NCBI RefSeq assembly: GCF_025420585.1
Contig: NZ_JAOEGB010000002.1
Location: forward strand, 310,001-374,000
Direction of reading: 5' to 3'
DNA length: 64,000 nucleotides
DNA from: Planotetraspora sp. A-T 1434
GTDB lineage: Bacteria; Actinomycetota; Actinomycetes; Streptosporangiales; Streptosporangiaceae
Shown here: piece by piece, positions 27,118 through 36,558 of the stretch
Numbering within the stretch: the first letter of the stretch is position 1
Layout of the letters: the number at the start of each line of letters is the position of its first letter
Position numbers and translations under genes: made by a program
The notes under the pieces: model-generated
What the model was told of the DNA's origin: nothing
The model's input: only the letters and a program-made list of their open reading frames with translations
The model's database searches: none

Positions 27118-28134
27118 ATGAGAATTCTGGTCATCGGTGGTTCGGTGTTCCTGGGACGGGCGATCGCCGAGGAGGCGCTGGGCCAGGGGCACGAGGTCAC
27201 GACGTTCAACCGCGGCAAGAGCGGCGCCGACCTGCCGGGGGCGCATGCCGTACACGGCGACCGGGAGGTCCGCGCGGACCTCGACCGGCTCGCCGAGGGG
27301 CGGGAGTGGGACGCCGTCATCGACGTCTGCGGGCGCACCCCCCGGGTCGTCCTCGACTCGGTGCGGCGGATTTCCGGGCACGCGGGGCACTACACGTGCA
27401 TCTCCAGCATCTCGGCCTTTCCGGACTGGCCGGTGAAGACGGGGCTCGACGAGAGCTTCCCCCGGCACGAGTGCCCGCCCGACGCCGACGCGAGCTACGG
27501 GGACTACGGAGTGCTCAAGGCGGGCTGCGAGCGGGCGGTCGAGGAGCACTTCGACGGGAAGACGCTGATCATCGACCCCGGCCTGATCATCGGGCCGCAC
27601 GAGAACGTCGGCCGGCTGCCCTGGTGGCTCACCCGGATCGCGCGCGGAGGCCGCGTGCTCGCCCCGGGCGACCCCGAGCGGCCGATCCAGCTCATCGACG
27701 CCCGGGACATCGCCGCCTTCACCGTCGCCCAGGCGGCCAGGGGCGGCACGGGCCGGTTCCTGACCAGCGGGATCCCGGGGAACGCGACGTACGGAAGCTG
27801 GCTGGCCGACTGCGTCGAGGCCACCGGCTCCGGCGCCGAGCTGGTGTGGGCGGACGACCGGTTCCTGCTCGACCAGGGGGTGGAGCAGTGGACCGAGTTC
27901 CCGTGCTGGCTGGCGGACACCCCGGAGACGGCGGGCGCGTGGACGCCCTCGTCGGCCAAGGCGGTGGCCGCCGGGCTGACCTGCCGTCCGGTCTCCGAGA
28001 CCGTCCGGGACACCTGGGCGTGGCTGAGGGACATCCCCGAGGATCGGCGCAGCTTCGCGTCGGCCATGCTGAGCCACGGCATCGACCCGGAGAAGGAGGC
28101 GCGCATCCTCGCCGCATGGGACGCACGCGACTGA
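27118..28134 (+). CDS. NAD-dependent epimerase/dehydratase family protein (SDR)
   Basis: A 338-residue extended short-chain dehydrogenase-like protein. The nucleotide-binding motif is GGSVFLGRAIAEEAL, close to the usual GxxGxxG, and YGVLKAGCE supplies the YxxxK active site. It resembles reductases annotated as NAD-dependent epimerases in actinomycetes. The substrate is unknown. It is likely cytosolic and co-directional with the PemK-like gene 23 bp downstream. Confidence 0.87.
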   Translation: MRILVIGGSVFLGRAIAEEALGQGHEVTTFNRGKSGADLPGAHAVHGDREVRADLDRLAEGREWDAVIDVCGRTPRVVLDSVRRISGHAGHYTCISSISAFPDWPVKTGLDESFPRHECPPDADASYGDYGVLKAGCERAVEEHFDGKTLIIDPGLIIGPHENVGRLPWWLTRIARGGRVLAPGDPERPIQLIDARDIAAFTVAQAARGGTGRFLTSGIPGNATYGSWLADCVEATGSGAELVWADDRFLLDQGVEQWTEFPCWLADTPETAGAWTPSSAKAVAAGLTCRPVSETVRDTWAWLRDIPEDRRSFASAMLSHGIDPEKEARILAAWDARD

Positions 28135-28157
28135 TCTTCCGGCGTAGGCTTGCCCCC

Positions 28158-28733
28158 ATGGTGTGGTGGGCTCTTGGCGTGGTTGCGCTCGTTGTCCTCG
28201 GTCTCGCGGTCGCGTCGCGGCTGCGCCGCCCGGCCCCCGAACGGCCGCCCGGTCGCCGGAGCGGCGCGGGCCGCACGAGAACTCCCGGCCGCGGTGGCGC
28301 CTCCCGCCGCACCGGTGTTCTTCGGCGCACCGGCGCTTCCCGGCGTCCCGCGGGTTCCGGCCGTACGGAGGCGCCTGGCCGTACGGGCGCTTCCGGCGCG
28401 GACGGCGGGCCCCGGCCTGGGGAGATCTGGTGGGCCGACGTCCCCTTCGAGGACGGCCCGGGATCCAAGGTCCGGCCCTGCGTCGTGCTCAGGACCCACG
28501 GGGACGGCGCCGAGGTGCTGAAGATCACCAGCCAGGACCAGCGCCACCGCCAGGACCACGTCGAGATCCCCACCCGCACCTGGGATCCGGACGCCGACCA
28601 CAACAGCTTCCTCGACCTCACCGGGCCGCTCCGGGTGCCCGCCGTCTCGTTCGGCAACAAGGCGGGCACCCTGGACGCCCGTGTATGGAAGCAGGTCCGG
28701 ACGCTCTATCGCCTACCGGCCGGCAGGGGATGA
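28158..28733 (+). CDS. Membrane-anchored PemK/MazF-like protein
   Basis: A 191-residue protein. One membrane segment (about 3-20) is followed by an Arg/Gly/Ser/Thr-rich disordered linker (21-86) and a PemK/MazF-type domain with PGEIWWADVPFEDG and KVRPCVVL (87-191). MazF toxins are usually about 110 residues and paired with an antitoxin. No antitoxin gene is adjacent, and the anchor and linker argue for a housekeeping or membrane role instead. Its last 21 bases overlap the convergent TetR gene. Toxin activity is not implied. Confidence 0.8.
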   Translation: MVWWALGVVALVVLGLAVASRLRRPAPERPPGRRSGAGRTRTPGRGGASRRTGVLRRTGASRRPAGSGRTEAPGRTGASGADGGPRPGEIWWADVPFEDGPGSKVRPCVVLRTHGDGAEVLKITSQDQRHRQDHVEIPTRTWDPDADHNSFLDLTGPLRVPAVSFGNKAGTLDARVWKQVRTLYRLPAGRG

Positions 28734-29459
28734 GCCGCCCTCGCCACGCGGGAGGCGGGCCGCGATGCCTTCGAGGAGGCGTTCGAGCCCGTAGTCGAAC
28801 CGGTCGTCGATGTCGGTGTACTCCTGGCCTCCCTCCGTCAGCATCCGGGCGACCATGGGGTACTGCCCGCTCCCGACGACGGACTGCAGGAACGGAACCT
28901 GCAGGGTCATCCACTGCATGAGATCCAGGCCGGTGCGCCGGAGGGCCTCGGCGTCGGCCAGTTCGCTCTGCACGAACCCGTGGACGTAGGCGAAGACCGT
29001 CCCGATGATGGTCAGCATCTCGTTGACGCCGAGGCCGAGGCCGTCGACCATTCGGAGCGAGGTGTCCAGCAGCCGCACCCGGTTGGGGCTGGCCTGCTGC
29101 CGCGTCGCCGCCAGCGGGGCGAGCCACGGGTGGCGGAGCATCGTCTGCCGGGCGTGCCGGGCCAGCGCCCGGAGGTCGGTCATCCAGTCCCCGGACAGGG
29201 CGGTGTCCACCGGGAGGTAGTCCGCCACGACGGCGTCGATCATCAGCTCGATCACGTCGTCCTTGCCTGACACGTACCGGTAGAGGGACATCGTCCCGGC
29301 ATCGATCTCCGTGGCCAGCCGCCGCATGGAGATCGCGTCCAGCCCTTCGGAGTCGGCGATCTGAATGGCGGCCTCTGTCAGGCGTGACCGGCTGAAGCTC
29401 GGCTTCGGTCCCCGGGCCGGACGCTCGGGTCGCATCCACAGGTTCTCGCGCGTTTTCAT
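28713..29459 (-). CDS. TetR/AcrR-family transcriptional regulator
   Basis: A 248-residue repressor-type protein. The DNA-binding domain (about 22-70) reads LTEAAIQIADSEGLDAISMRRLATEIDAGTMSLYRYVSGKDD. The C-terminal half matches the tetracycline-repressor-like ligand domain. It is divergent from the orphan atpB-like gene with a 181-bp gap that carries two near-identical GTAC-containing palindromes, so control of itself and of that gene is plausible. Confidence 0.9.
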   Translation of the reverse strand: MKTRENLWMRPERPARGPKPSFSRSRLTEAAIQIADSEGLDAISMRRLATEIDAGTMSLYRYVSGKDDVIELMIDAVVADYLPVDTALSGDWMTDLRALARHARQTMLRHPWLAPLAATRQQASPNRVRLLDTSLRMVDGLGLGVNEMLTIIGTVFAYVHGFVQSELADAEALRRTGLDLMQWMTLQVPFLQSVVGSGQYPMVARMLTEGGQEYTDIDDRFDYGLERLLEGIAARLPRGEGGSSPAGR

Positions 29460-29492
29460 CGGTCATCGCCTCGTACCGAACAGTTCTATTGC

Positions 29493-29544
29493 GTACACCG
29501 TACCGGGTAAGTATCGTCGACCCTGCAACCGAGTACGGCGTACC
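29493..29544. promoter_or_regulatory. Candidate TetR operators (two palindromes)
   Basis: GTACACCGTACC (29493-29504) and GTACGGCGTACC (29533-29544), 40 bp apart, lie in the divergent region between the TetR gene and the atpB-like gene. A third partial CGTACCG lies at 29472. Paired operators of this kind are typical of TetR autoregulation; binding is inferred. Confidence 0.4.
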
Positions 29545-29640
29545 CAGTTTCAGGATGTGCGTCATCGCCCCTTCATCTAGGTATTCGCATGCCGGCGCTC
29601 CCGGGGTTTCGACCTCGGGCTTTTCGGGAGGAGGGCCGCC

Positions 29641-30435
29641 GTGAGCGTGCCGGCCATCGTCGCCATGGACGGGTTCAAGGCTCCGGATGTGGGGCTGTTC
29701 GATTTCCCCCCGCTCTGGGGCGGCGCGCCGTACTGGCTGACCAAGCCGGTGGTGTTCGCCGCCGTCGGTGTGCTGGTGCTGTGCGCACTGGCCTGGGCGG
29801 CGTTCGCCACGCCGAAGTTGGTCCCCCGGGGGCTGCAGAACGCCGGTGAGTACGGCTATGAGTTCGTGCGGGACCAGATAGCCCGGCCGTTCCTCGGCAA
29901 GGACGCCGACCGCTGGATGCCGCTCCTGCTGAGCATGTTCTTCGTGATCTTGCTGTGGAACTTCATGGGCGTCATCCCGGCCGTGCAGTTCCCCGTGAAC
30001 TCGCACATCGCTTTTCCCGTGGTCTTCGCCCTGGTCGTCTACGTGATAAAGATCTATCTGGGGATCAGGCACCAGGGTCTCGCCGGATATTTCAAGGGGA
30101 TGATGTTCCCGCCGGGCCTGCCCAAGCCCCTGGCCATCGCGGTGTTCGCGCCCCTGGAACTGCTCTACAACTTCGTCACCGCGCCGTTCACCCATGCTGT
30201 ACGGCTGTTCGCGAACATGTTCGCCGGGCACCTTCTGCTGGCGTTCTTCAGCGCGGTCGGATTCTGGTTCCTGATCGAGCACCCCACCGTGCCCGGCTCG
30301 CCCATAGGCGTACTGAGCGTGGCGATGGCCGTCGTCATGACGGGCCTGGAGATCTTTATCCAGTTCCTCCAGGCGTTCCTCTTCACCATGCTCGCGGCCA
30401 TGTACATCGGTAATTCCCTGCACCCGCAACACTGA
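29641..30435 (+). CDS. atpB: Orphan F0 ATP synthase a-subunit (AtpB-like)
   Basis: A 264-residue membrane protein with the full subunit a architecture. The essential arginine is present (Arg188 in HAVRLFANMFAGH), as are the C-terminal helices with GLEIFIQFLQAFLFTMLAAMYIGNSL. GTG start after GGAGGAGG. In bacteria atpB normally sits in atpBEFHAGDC; here no other atp gene is adjacent. It lies between a TetR regulator and a terminator, so this is a stand-alone copy. It could be a second, regulated a-subunit or a relocated duplicate; the window cannot show whether another atpB exists. Confidence 0.9.
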   Translation: MSVPAIVAMDGFKAPDVGLFDFPPLWGGAPYWLTKPVVFAAVGVLVLCALAWAAFATPKLVPRGLQNAGEYGYEFVRDQIARPFLGKDADRWMPLLLSMFFVILLWNFMGVIPAVQFPVNSHIAFPVVFALVVYVIKIYLGIRHQGLAGYFKGMMFPPGLPKPLAIAVFAPLELLYNFVTAPFTHAVRLFANMFAGHLLLAFFSAVGFWFLIEHPTVPGSPIGVLSVAMAVVMTGLEIFIQFLQAFLFTMLAAMYIGNSLHPQH

Positions 30436-30468
30436 GCGGCCTGAGCAGCCAGCCTCGCACAAGCAAAA

Positions 30469-30495
30469 GGCCACACCCGGGGTCCGGGTGTGGCC
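30469..30495. terminator. Bidirectional terminator
   Basis: A perfect 12-bp stem, GGCCACACCCGG (30469-30480) and CCGGGTGTGGCC (30484-30495), with a 3-nt loop. AAAA precedes it on the plus strand, giving a U run for the minus-strand transcript. It separates the convergent atpB-like and subtilase genes. Confidence 0.85.
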
Positions 30496-30511
30496 TGTGC
30501 GCCGCTCGGGG

Positions 30512-33500
30512 TCAGTTGACGGTGATGACCGTGCCCGACCCGTTCGGGAACTCGACGTAGCCCGTGTGGCGGGCGTCGCTGGGCAGGTTCGACCAGGACG
30601 CGGTCACCTGCAGGGGCTCGCCCGGGGTGACCTTGGGGTGCTTGGGCGACACGGTGATCTCACCGGCGCCGTCCTCCCCGTTGACGAGGTTCGTCTGGAA
30701 GGTGAACGGCGTCGAGGTGGTCCCGGGCAGGTCGCCGAGCGTGATGACCGCCGCGAAGTACCTGCCGGGCTTCGGGTTGGGCAGGCTCACCCGGGCGTCG
30801 GGCGTGACCATGTCCGAGAGTGCCTCGAACCAGAGCTTGCCGTCGATCTCGCGGGCGACCAGGACGGTCAGCCCGGCCTCCGGGTTGTCCGTACGGGCGG
30901 TGAACTCGACGGCCTTCGCGTCCTCGGGCACCGTGGTCCAGAAGTCCTGCTCGGGGTTGCCGAAGTTGGACACCGACCCGGGGGTCAGCGGGCCGGAGAC
31001 CATGCCGTACGCGTTGATCGGGAACTTCGACAGGCCGGGGGTGACCGTGAAGGTGACGCTGCCGGCCTTGCCGGTGCCGCTGATCTGCGCGGGCGCCAGT
31101 GCGCTCTCCGGCGTCAGCACGATCGGGCTGCGCACGGCGACGCCGCCGCCGACCCAGGTGAGCGAGCCGATCGTGGTGTCCCCCGACTCGGCGGTCTTCT
31201 GCGTCAGGGTGACCGTGAACTCCTTGGTCTCCCCCGCCGCGTCGAACTTCAGGGTGGAAGGCCGGACGGTGGCCTTCATCCCCGGAAGGTCGATCTTGGC
31301 GTGGTACACGCCCGGCGTCACCGCGGTCACCCTGCGGGTGATGGTCCGGGAACCGAGCAGTTGGCCGAACGCGATGGACGGGTAGTTCACCTGGGTCGGG
31401 GTGATCGCCGGGACACCGGAGCCGGTGTGGACGCCGCGGCCTTCGAGGTAGCCGAGCCACTCCTCCTCGGAGGAGTCGTACACCAGGCCGGGGTTGAGCA
31501 TCCGGGTGGGGGTGACCTCGCCCGCGCCCTGCGCGAACAGGTCGGTGTTCGCGTCACCGGTCGCGGTCTTGGTGTCGGTCGCGGTTGTGATCATCGCCGA
31601 CTTGACCGCGGACGGCGACCAGTCGGGGTGCTCGCCGAGGTAGAGCGCGGCCAGACCGGCGATGTGCGGCGCGGCCATGGACGTGCCCGACTCGAAGGCG
31701 AAGTCCTGTCCCTCGTTGGTGGGCGGGGCCACCGCGGCGAGGATCGACACTCCGGGTGCGGCGATGTCCGGCTTGAGCAGGTCGCCGCTGTTCGTGAGGG
31801 ATGGGCCCCGCGAGGAGAACCCGGCGATCTGCGGGTACGGCATGGCCCCCCCACCCGGGACGAGGGTCGCCTGCGCGCCGGCGGTCTTGGCGTATTCCCG
31901 CACGTCCAGCGAGTGAGGCGTGTTGAGGTGCACGGTTGGGACGCTGTGCAGGTCACCGTCCTCGCTGCTGTCGGTCAGGTTGACCAGCACCATGCCGGCA
32001 CCGCCGGCCCGCTTGACCTCGGCGGACTTGATCGTCCGGGCGATGACGCCCCGGTCGCAGACGACGATCGTCCCGGCGACCTTGGCGGGATCGAGCGAGC
32101 CGGGCGAGCACAGCGACGCGTCGTAGACCGTGGCGGTCGCGTTCTTCACCGACTCCGCCAGCACGAGCGGCTTCGGCCCCACCGTCGCGGCGACCGACGT
32201 GCTGACGCCGGTGTAGCGGGCGCCGTTGCCCAACTCCACCGTGCCCGCGTACGGCTCGACGGTGCTGGCCGCCACCGTGGTCTCCCACGGCATGGTGTTG
32301 TCCAGGGTGGACGTGTCCGGCCCCTGGTTGCCGGCCGCCGCGGAGACGAAGATCCCGGCCGAGGCCGCGTTGAGGAAGGCGAAATTGATGGCACTGTCGG
32401 CCGGCGTCTCAAAGGCGGACCCGACCGAGTAGTTGATCACGTCGACGCCGTCGGCGACCGCCTGGTCGATGGCCGCGACGATGTCCGACAAGTAACCGCC
32501 GGTGGCACCGCCGTTCTTGCCCTGCCACAGCGCCTTGTAGACGGCGATCGCCGCACCCGGAGCGACCCCGGTGATCTTGCCGAAGTCGCGGCCGCCGATT
32601 TTGACATCGACGTCGGCGTCGCCGGCGGCGGTCGTGGCGGTGTGGGTGCCGTGGCCCTGCCCGTCACGAGGGGACACGTAGTCGGCCCGCTTGGCGGGGG
32701 GGTTCTGCTTCAGCCAGGTGTCCCCGAAGTAGCGGGCGCTGATGAGCTTCTGGTTGCAGGCGCTCGCCGCGAACTGCTCGCCGGTCTGGCAGCTCCCGGT
32801 GAACGTGCCGCCGTCGGCCTTGCGCATGACGGTCGTGGCGCCCTGGAGGTACGGCCGGTAGGGGTCGTCCGCGGAGGGCGGCGCGGAGTCAAGCGCGGGC
32901 GCGGCCAGCGAGCGGCTTTCGGGCCAGATCCCGGTGTCGATGACGCCGATGACGACGCCCTTGCCGGCCTTCGCCGTACCACCCAGGGTGGACCACACAC
33001 CGTTCGGGCCGGACAGGCCCAGGAAGTCGGTGGAGTTCTTGTCGTCCGTCGTCTGGTGCAGCTCGTCCCGGACGACGGAGACCACGCCGGGTGTTCTCAT
33101 CAGTTGCACTACCTGCACACCGGACAGGTCCGCGACGAAACCGTTGGTGGCGACGGAGTAGCCGCGTACGGACTCGGCGCCTACGGCCGCGGCCACCGTG
33201 GCCTGCTCCTCGACGAGGTGCTCCCGGTAGCGCTTCGCGTTGGCCGTGGTGGTGTCCACCTTCCGGCCGTGCACCGGCTTGGTGGCGGCGATGCCGGGCA
33301 CGCCGCCCTCGTACGTCGCCAGCGGCTTGTCCGAGAGGGTGACGATGTAACGACCGGCGAGGGACTCGGGAGAGCCCGTCTCCGGGGACGGCGCGGCGCC
33401 GGGCGCCGCCGCGGTGGCCGGGGATTCGGCAGGGGATGTCGTCGAGGCGGTGGCCTGTGCCGGGGTCATCGTGGCCGCGAGCGCCAAAGCCGCTGCGACG

Positions 33501-33547
33501 ACGGCCACACCGTGGGGGGCATGTGTTCTTCGTGACTTGAAGGCCAC
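30512..33547 (-). CDS. Secreted subtilisin-like serine peptidase (S8)
   Basis: A 1011-residue secreted protease. GTG start with GGAGGAAC upstream, then a signal peptide (cleavage near ATA at about 33-35), an inhibitor-I9 propeptide (about 64-165), and the S8 catalytic domain with Asp204 (VIDTGIWPES), His299 (GHGTH) and Ser623 (GTSMAAP). A protease-associated insert (about 440-560, CSPGSLDPAKVAGTIVVCDRG) and C-terminal beta-rich domains follow. The domain order matches cucumisin-type subtilases of actinomycetes. There is no sorting signal, so it should be released. It is divergent from a LuxR/TrmB-type regulator. Confidence 0.93.
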   Translation of the reverse strand: MAFKSRRTHAPHGVAVVAAALALAATMTPAQATASTTSPAESPATAAAPGAAPSPETGSPESLAGRYIVTLSDKPLATYEGGVPGIAATKPVHGRKVDTTTANAKRYREHLVEEQATVAAAVGAESVRGYSVATNGFVADLSGVQVVQLMRTPGVVSVVRDELHQTTDDKNSTDFLGLSGPNGVWSTLGGTAKAGKGVVIGVIDTGIWPESRSLAAPALDSAPPSADDPYRPYLQGATTVMRKADGGTFTGSCQTGEQFAASACNQKLISARYFGDTWLKQNPPAKRADYVSPRDGQGHGTHTATTAAGDADVDVKIGGRDFGKITGVAPGAAIAVYKALWQGKNGGATGGYLSDIVAAIDQAVADGVDVINYSVGSAFETPADSAINFAFLNAASAGIFVSAAAGNQGPDTSTLDNTMPWETTVAASTVEPYAGTVELGNGARYTGVSTSVAATVGPKPLVLAESVKNATATVYDASLCSPGSLDPAKVAGTIVVCDRGVIARTIKSAEVKRAGGAGMVLVNLTDSSEDGDLHSVPTVHLNTPHSLDVREYAKTAGAQATLVPGGGAMPYPQIAGFSSRGPSLTNSGDLLKPDIAAPGVSILAAVAPPTNEGQDFAFESGTSMAAPHIAGLAALYLGEHPDWSPSAVKSAMITTATDTKTATGDANTDLFAQGAGEVTPTRMLNPGLVYDSSEEEWLGYLEGRGVHTGSGVPAITPTQVNYPSIAFGQLLGSRTITRRVTAVTPGVYHAKIDLPGMKATVRPSTLKFDAAGETKEFTVTLTQKTAESGDTTIGSLTWVGGGVAVRSPIVLTPESALAPAQISGTGKAGSVTFTVTPGLSKFPINAYGMVSGPLTPGSVSNFGNPEQDFWTTVPEDAKAVEFTARTDNPEAGLTVLVAREIDGKLWFEALSDMVTPDARVSLPNPKPGRYFAAVITLGDLPGTTSTPFTFQTNLVNGEDGAGEITVSPKHPKVTPGEPLQVTASWSNLPSDARHTGYVEFPNGSGTVITVN

Positions 33548-33828
33548 GTTTTGTTCCTCCGGGGGCGAGAAGAGGCCGAGAGCGGGCTTGCACCGCTCTG
33601 CGGCGAAGATCACCGAACGGCACGCGACGGACTGACTCCCTTCGACGCGGCGGCGCCGGCACGCGTCGCGGAGGTTAGGCACGCGTCGTGCGGTCGCCGA
33701 TGTTCGGCGAGAAAAGTGAACGTCGTGCGACTAATGATTGTCTAGATACACTTGTGGCCTCTTTTAGCCATGTGGCGAAAGATGACACATTCGTCCCTCT
33801 TCGAGGCCGTCGCGTGGGGAACAAGCCT

Positions 33829-34812
33829 GTGTTGGGCGCACTGGGGATCAGCGAGTTCGACGAGCGCGTGTATCTCCTGCTTCTCAGTGAGGTCGATCCG
33901 GGGCCTTCGGAAATCGCCGTCTCGGTCGGCGCGTCACCCTCCCGGGTCAGGCGCGCCCTCGCGCGACTCAGCGCGCTCGGTGTGGTCAGGCGTGACACGC
34001 GCGGCCACTACGAGCCGGTCAGCCCGGACACCGCACTGGCAGCGTTGCTCAATCAGCGCCGGCTGGAGGTCGAACTGGCTTTCACCGAGGTGCAGTCGGC
34101 AGTGGCCGACCTCGCCCACGTGCATCGGGCCGGCCAGTTGAGGAGCGATCCCGACAGCCTGGTGGAAGTGCTTTCGGGCCGCGAAACAGTCGACCGGAGG
34201 CTGGAAGAGCTGTCACCCGCGATCAGGACTCACCTGTGGGTGCTGGACAAGCCGCCCTATCGCCCCATGGCGAACGGCCAGCCGTACACCAACGAGGCGG
34301 AGACGGCGGAGACCCTCGCGATGATGAAGCGGGGGGTCGAGGTGCGTTCCGTCTACTGTCCCGAGTCCATGGAGCGCCCCGGCCGGTTCGAGACCATCGT
34401 CAAGCTGGCCTCTCTCGGGGAGCACTCCCGGCTCCTGCCCACACTTCCGTTCAAGCTACGGATCGTGGACCGGCGCATCGCGCTTCTGCCGCTGGTCGGC
34501 GAGGTCTACGACAGCCTTGCCGTGATCCACCCGTCGGGCATCCTGGACGCGCTCATCGAGCTGTTCGAGGTCTACTGGGAGCGGGCCGAGCCGATCGCGG
34601 GCGGGTGTCCGCAGCCCGATGACCAACCCAGCGAGAGCGACCTGCTCATCCTGCAGATGCTCAAGGCCGGCATGAAGGACCAGGCCATCGCCCGTCAGCT
34701 CGGAGTGAGCCCGCGCACCGCCACCCGCCGGATAGCGGAGATCATGGCCGACCTGGGCGCCACCACCCGCTTCCAGGCGGGCGTCAACGCCGCCACCCGC
34801 GGCTGGCTCTGA
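33829..34812 (+). CDS. TrmB-like/LuxR-type transcriptional regulator
   Basis: A regulator of about 327 residues. The N-terminal TrmB-like winged helix (LGISEFDERVYLLLLSEVDPGPSEIAVSVGASPSRVRRAL) is followed by a phospholipase-D-like effector region and a C-terminal LuxR helix-turn-helix (SESDLLILQMLKAGMKDQAIARQLGVSPRTATRRI). I prefer GTG 33829, which has GGGGAAC upstream and begins directly at the conserved domain; an in-frame ATG at 33688 would add 47 unconserved residues. It is divergent from the subtilase gene, so it may control the protease. Confidence 0.85.
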   Translation: MLGALGISEFDERVYLLLLSEVDPGPSEIAVSVGASPSRVRRALARLSALGVVRRDTRGHYEPVSPDTALAALLNQRRLEVELAFTEVQSAVADLAHVHRAGQLRSDPDSLVEVLSGRETVDRRLEELSPAIRTHLWVLDKPPYRPMANGQPYTNEAETAETLAMMKRGVEVRSVYCPESMERPGRFETIVKLASLGEHSRLLPTLPFKLRIVDRRIALLPLVGEVYDSLAVIHPSGILDALIELFEVYWERAEPIAGGCPQPDDQPSESDLLILQMLKAGMKDQAIARQLGVSPRTATRRIAEIMADLGATTRFQAGVNAATRGWL

Positions 34813-34925
34813 CAGCACGGCTCGGCACAGCGGCGCGTGCGGCCGTTCGGGGACCCTTTTGGGAGACGTACGGAAGCTCCTCACGGCGGCGGAATCCGCC
34901 ACTGTGGCGCACGGCTCGTCCCACG

Positions 34926-35498
34926 TCAGGCGTCGTCGCGCAGGCGAGCGTGGAGATGCATGTCGTGCCAGCCGTCGGCATGGCGGGCCTCGCCCCGTTT
35001 CGTTCCCTCGGCCGTGAAGCGGGCGTATTGGGCGACCCCGCAGGACGCGACGTTCACCGTCGAGTGGCGCAACTCGACGCGGTGCAGCCGGAGCGTTTCG
35101 AAGGACCACGCGGTCACGGCGGACAGCGCTCGCGGGGCGATGCGACGGCCCCGCGCGCCCGGCAGCACCCAGTACGACACCTCCGCCAGGCCGTCGACCA
35201 GGTCGATCCGGCGCAGACTGATCTGCCCGGCGACGTCTCCCGCTTCGACCACGGCCCACCCGGCACCGGTCTCCTCGTGCCACCGGCGCGGCCAGGAATC
35301 TATCCAGTCACGGGCCTCGTCGTCGGTCATCGACCGGCAGTGCCAGCGTTGGATCGCAGGATCTGCGTAGGCCGCCATGACAGCCGGCCGATCCGACGGC
35401 CGCCAGGGCCGAAGTACCACACCGTTTTCGCGGATCTCGGGCTGCGTCAGCGCCGCCATCGAGCCGGGCGGCAAAGCGGGCGGGACAAGTGGCGGCAC
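34926..35498 (-). CDS. GNAT-family N-acetyltransferase (RimJ/RimL type)
   Basis: A 190-residue enzyme (GTG start chosen at the conserved PPLVPPALPPGS lead-in). The acetyl-CoA fold is visible as VLRPWRPSD, AVVEAGDVAGQISL, VSYWVLPGARGRRIAPRALSAV and LHRVELRHSTVNVAS. Such proteins acetylate amino groups of proteins, antibiotics or metabolites; the substrate is unknown. It stands alone, convergent with the upstream regulator. Confidence 0.85.
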   Translation of the reverse strand: MPPLVPPALPPGSMAALTQPEIRENGVVLRPWRPSDRPAVMAAYADPAIQRWHCRSMTDDEARDWIDSWPRRWHEETGAGWAVVEAGDVAGQISLRRIDLVDGLAEVSYWVLPGARGRRIAPRALSAVTAWSFETLRLHRVELRHSTVNVASCGVAQYARFTAEGTKRGEARHADGWHDMHLHARLRDDA

Positions 35499-35716
35499 GT
35501 GCCGACTGTAGGGCACGCCATCGACAACGACCCAACCGTGCAGCGTGTGGTCCCCACTGGCCACCCAGTGTTAGGCCTCCGGCCCGATGACCCTCCACGT
35601 CAGTCTTGGCACGGCCGCCCATACGAGGTGCATCGTCCCCCCAGGAGCACCGTGGAGGAGCACCCGCTCCCGGAAATGGGTTTATGGATGCCGGGGATGG
35701 CTGGTTCCATGTGACG

Positions 35717-36490
35717 ATGGACTTCTCCCGGCTTCTCAGCTGTCTTGAGGACGACTTCGCCCTGCTGCGTGCCGCCGTCGTCAGTGCCGATCCGTCGGCG
35801 CGCGTACCGTCGTGCCCCGGCTGGTCCGTCGGCGATCTCGCGCGACATGTCGCCGAGGTCTACCTGCACAAGGCCGAGTGCATCCGGCTCGGGGCCTTCC
35901 CCGAAGAGTGGCCGCCCGGCGTCCTCGACCCCGATCCCGTGACCTCGCTGGACAAGACCCATGCCGTGCTGACCGAGATGTTCTCGGCGCACTCCCCGGC
36001 CGACCCCGCGGCCACATGGTACGAGTCCGATCAGACCGTCGGCTTCTGGATCCGCCGCATGGCTCAGGAGACGGTGATCCATCGCGTCGACGCGGAGCTC
36101 GCGGCGGGGTGTCCGGTGTCCCCCGTCCCGGACGATCTGGCCCTCGACGGGATCGACGAGGTCCTGCGGCTGTTCGTCGGCTACGGGAGCACCCGCTGGC
36201 TGGACGACTTCGGCACCCTTCTCGACGCGCCGGACGAGCGCCCGGTCTCGGTCTCCACGAGCCACCACGCCTGGACGCTGACGGCCGTGGCGGGCCACAG
36301 CGCCCAGCCCGGCCATGTGAACGTGAAGGACGCGGCCATGGGCTTCGACGGGGACGCGCTGGTGAGCGGGGACGCGGTCGCGCTCCTGCTCTGGCTCTGG
36401 AACCGCGGCGACGACACATCCGTACGCATCTCGGGCGATACGGCCCTGTTGAAGCAGTTCCACGCCCTGCTAACCGCCGCGACGCAGTGA
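35717..36490 (+). CDS. Maleylpyruvate isomerase-family mycothiol-dependent enzyme
   Basis: A 257-residue DinB-like protein of the TIGR03083 type. The N-terminal four-helix part contains RVPSCPGWSVGDLARHVAEVYLHK (His ligand) and RMAQETVIHRVDAE (His ligand), which in this family bind the metal that activates mycothiol. The C-terminal domain follows. Such enzymes use mycothiol in isomerisation or detoxification. ATG 35717 is chosen because the family begins there; GTG 35711 is equivalent. A stem-loop follows the gene. Confidence 0.87.
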   Translation: MDFSRLLSCLEDDFALLRAAVVSADPSARVPSCPGWSVGDLARHVAEVYLHKAECIRLGAFPEEWPPGVLDPDPVTSLDKTHAVLTEMFSAHSPADPAATWYESDQTVGFWIRRMAQETVIHRVDAELAAGCPVSPVPDDLALDGIDEVLRLFVGYGSTRWLDDFGTLLDAPDERPVSVSTSHHAWTLTAVAGHSAQPGHVNVKDAAMGFDGDALVSGDAVALLLWLWNRGDDTSVRISGDTALLKQFHALLTAATQ

Positions 36491-36558
36491 ATCGCCCCGA
36501 TTCCTCGCCGGAGCCTCACGAAACGTCACGGATCGGATGAATGCGGGGGCCTGCCGCA

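Noticed and set aside
28158-28733. Type II toxin-antitoxin locus
   Set aside because: Only the PemK-like half is present, it has a membrane anchor and linker, and the neighbour is an SDR enzyme.
30488-33535. A 1015-residue plus-strand open frame
   Set aside because: Exact antisense of the subtilase gene with no recognisable domains.
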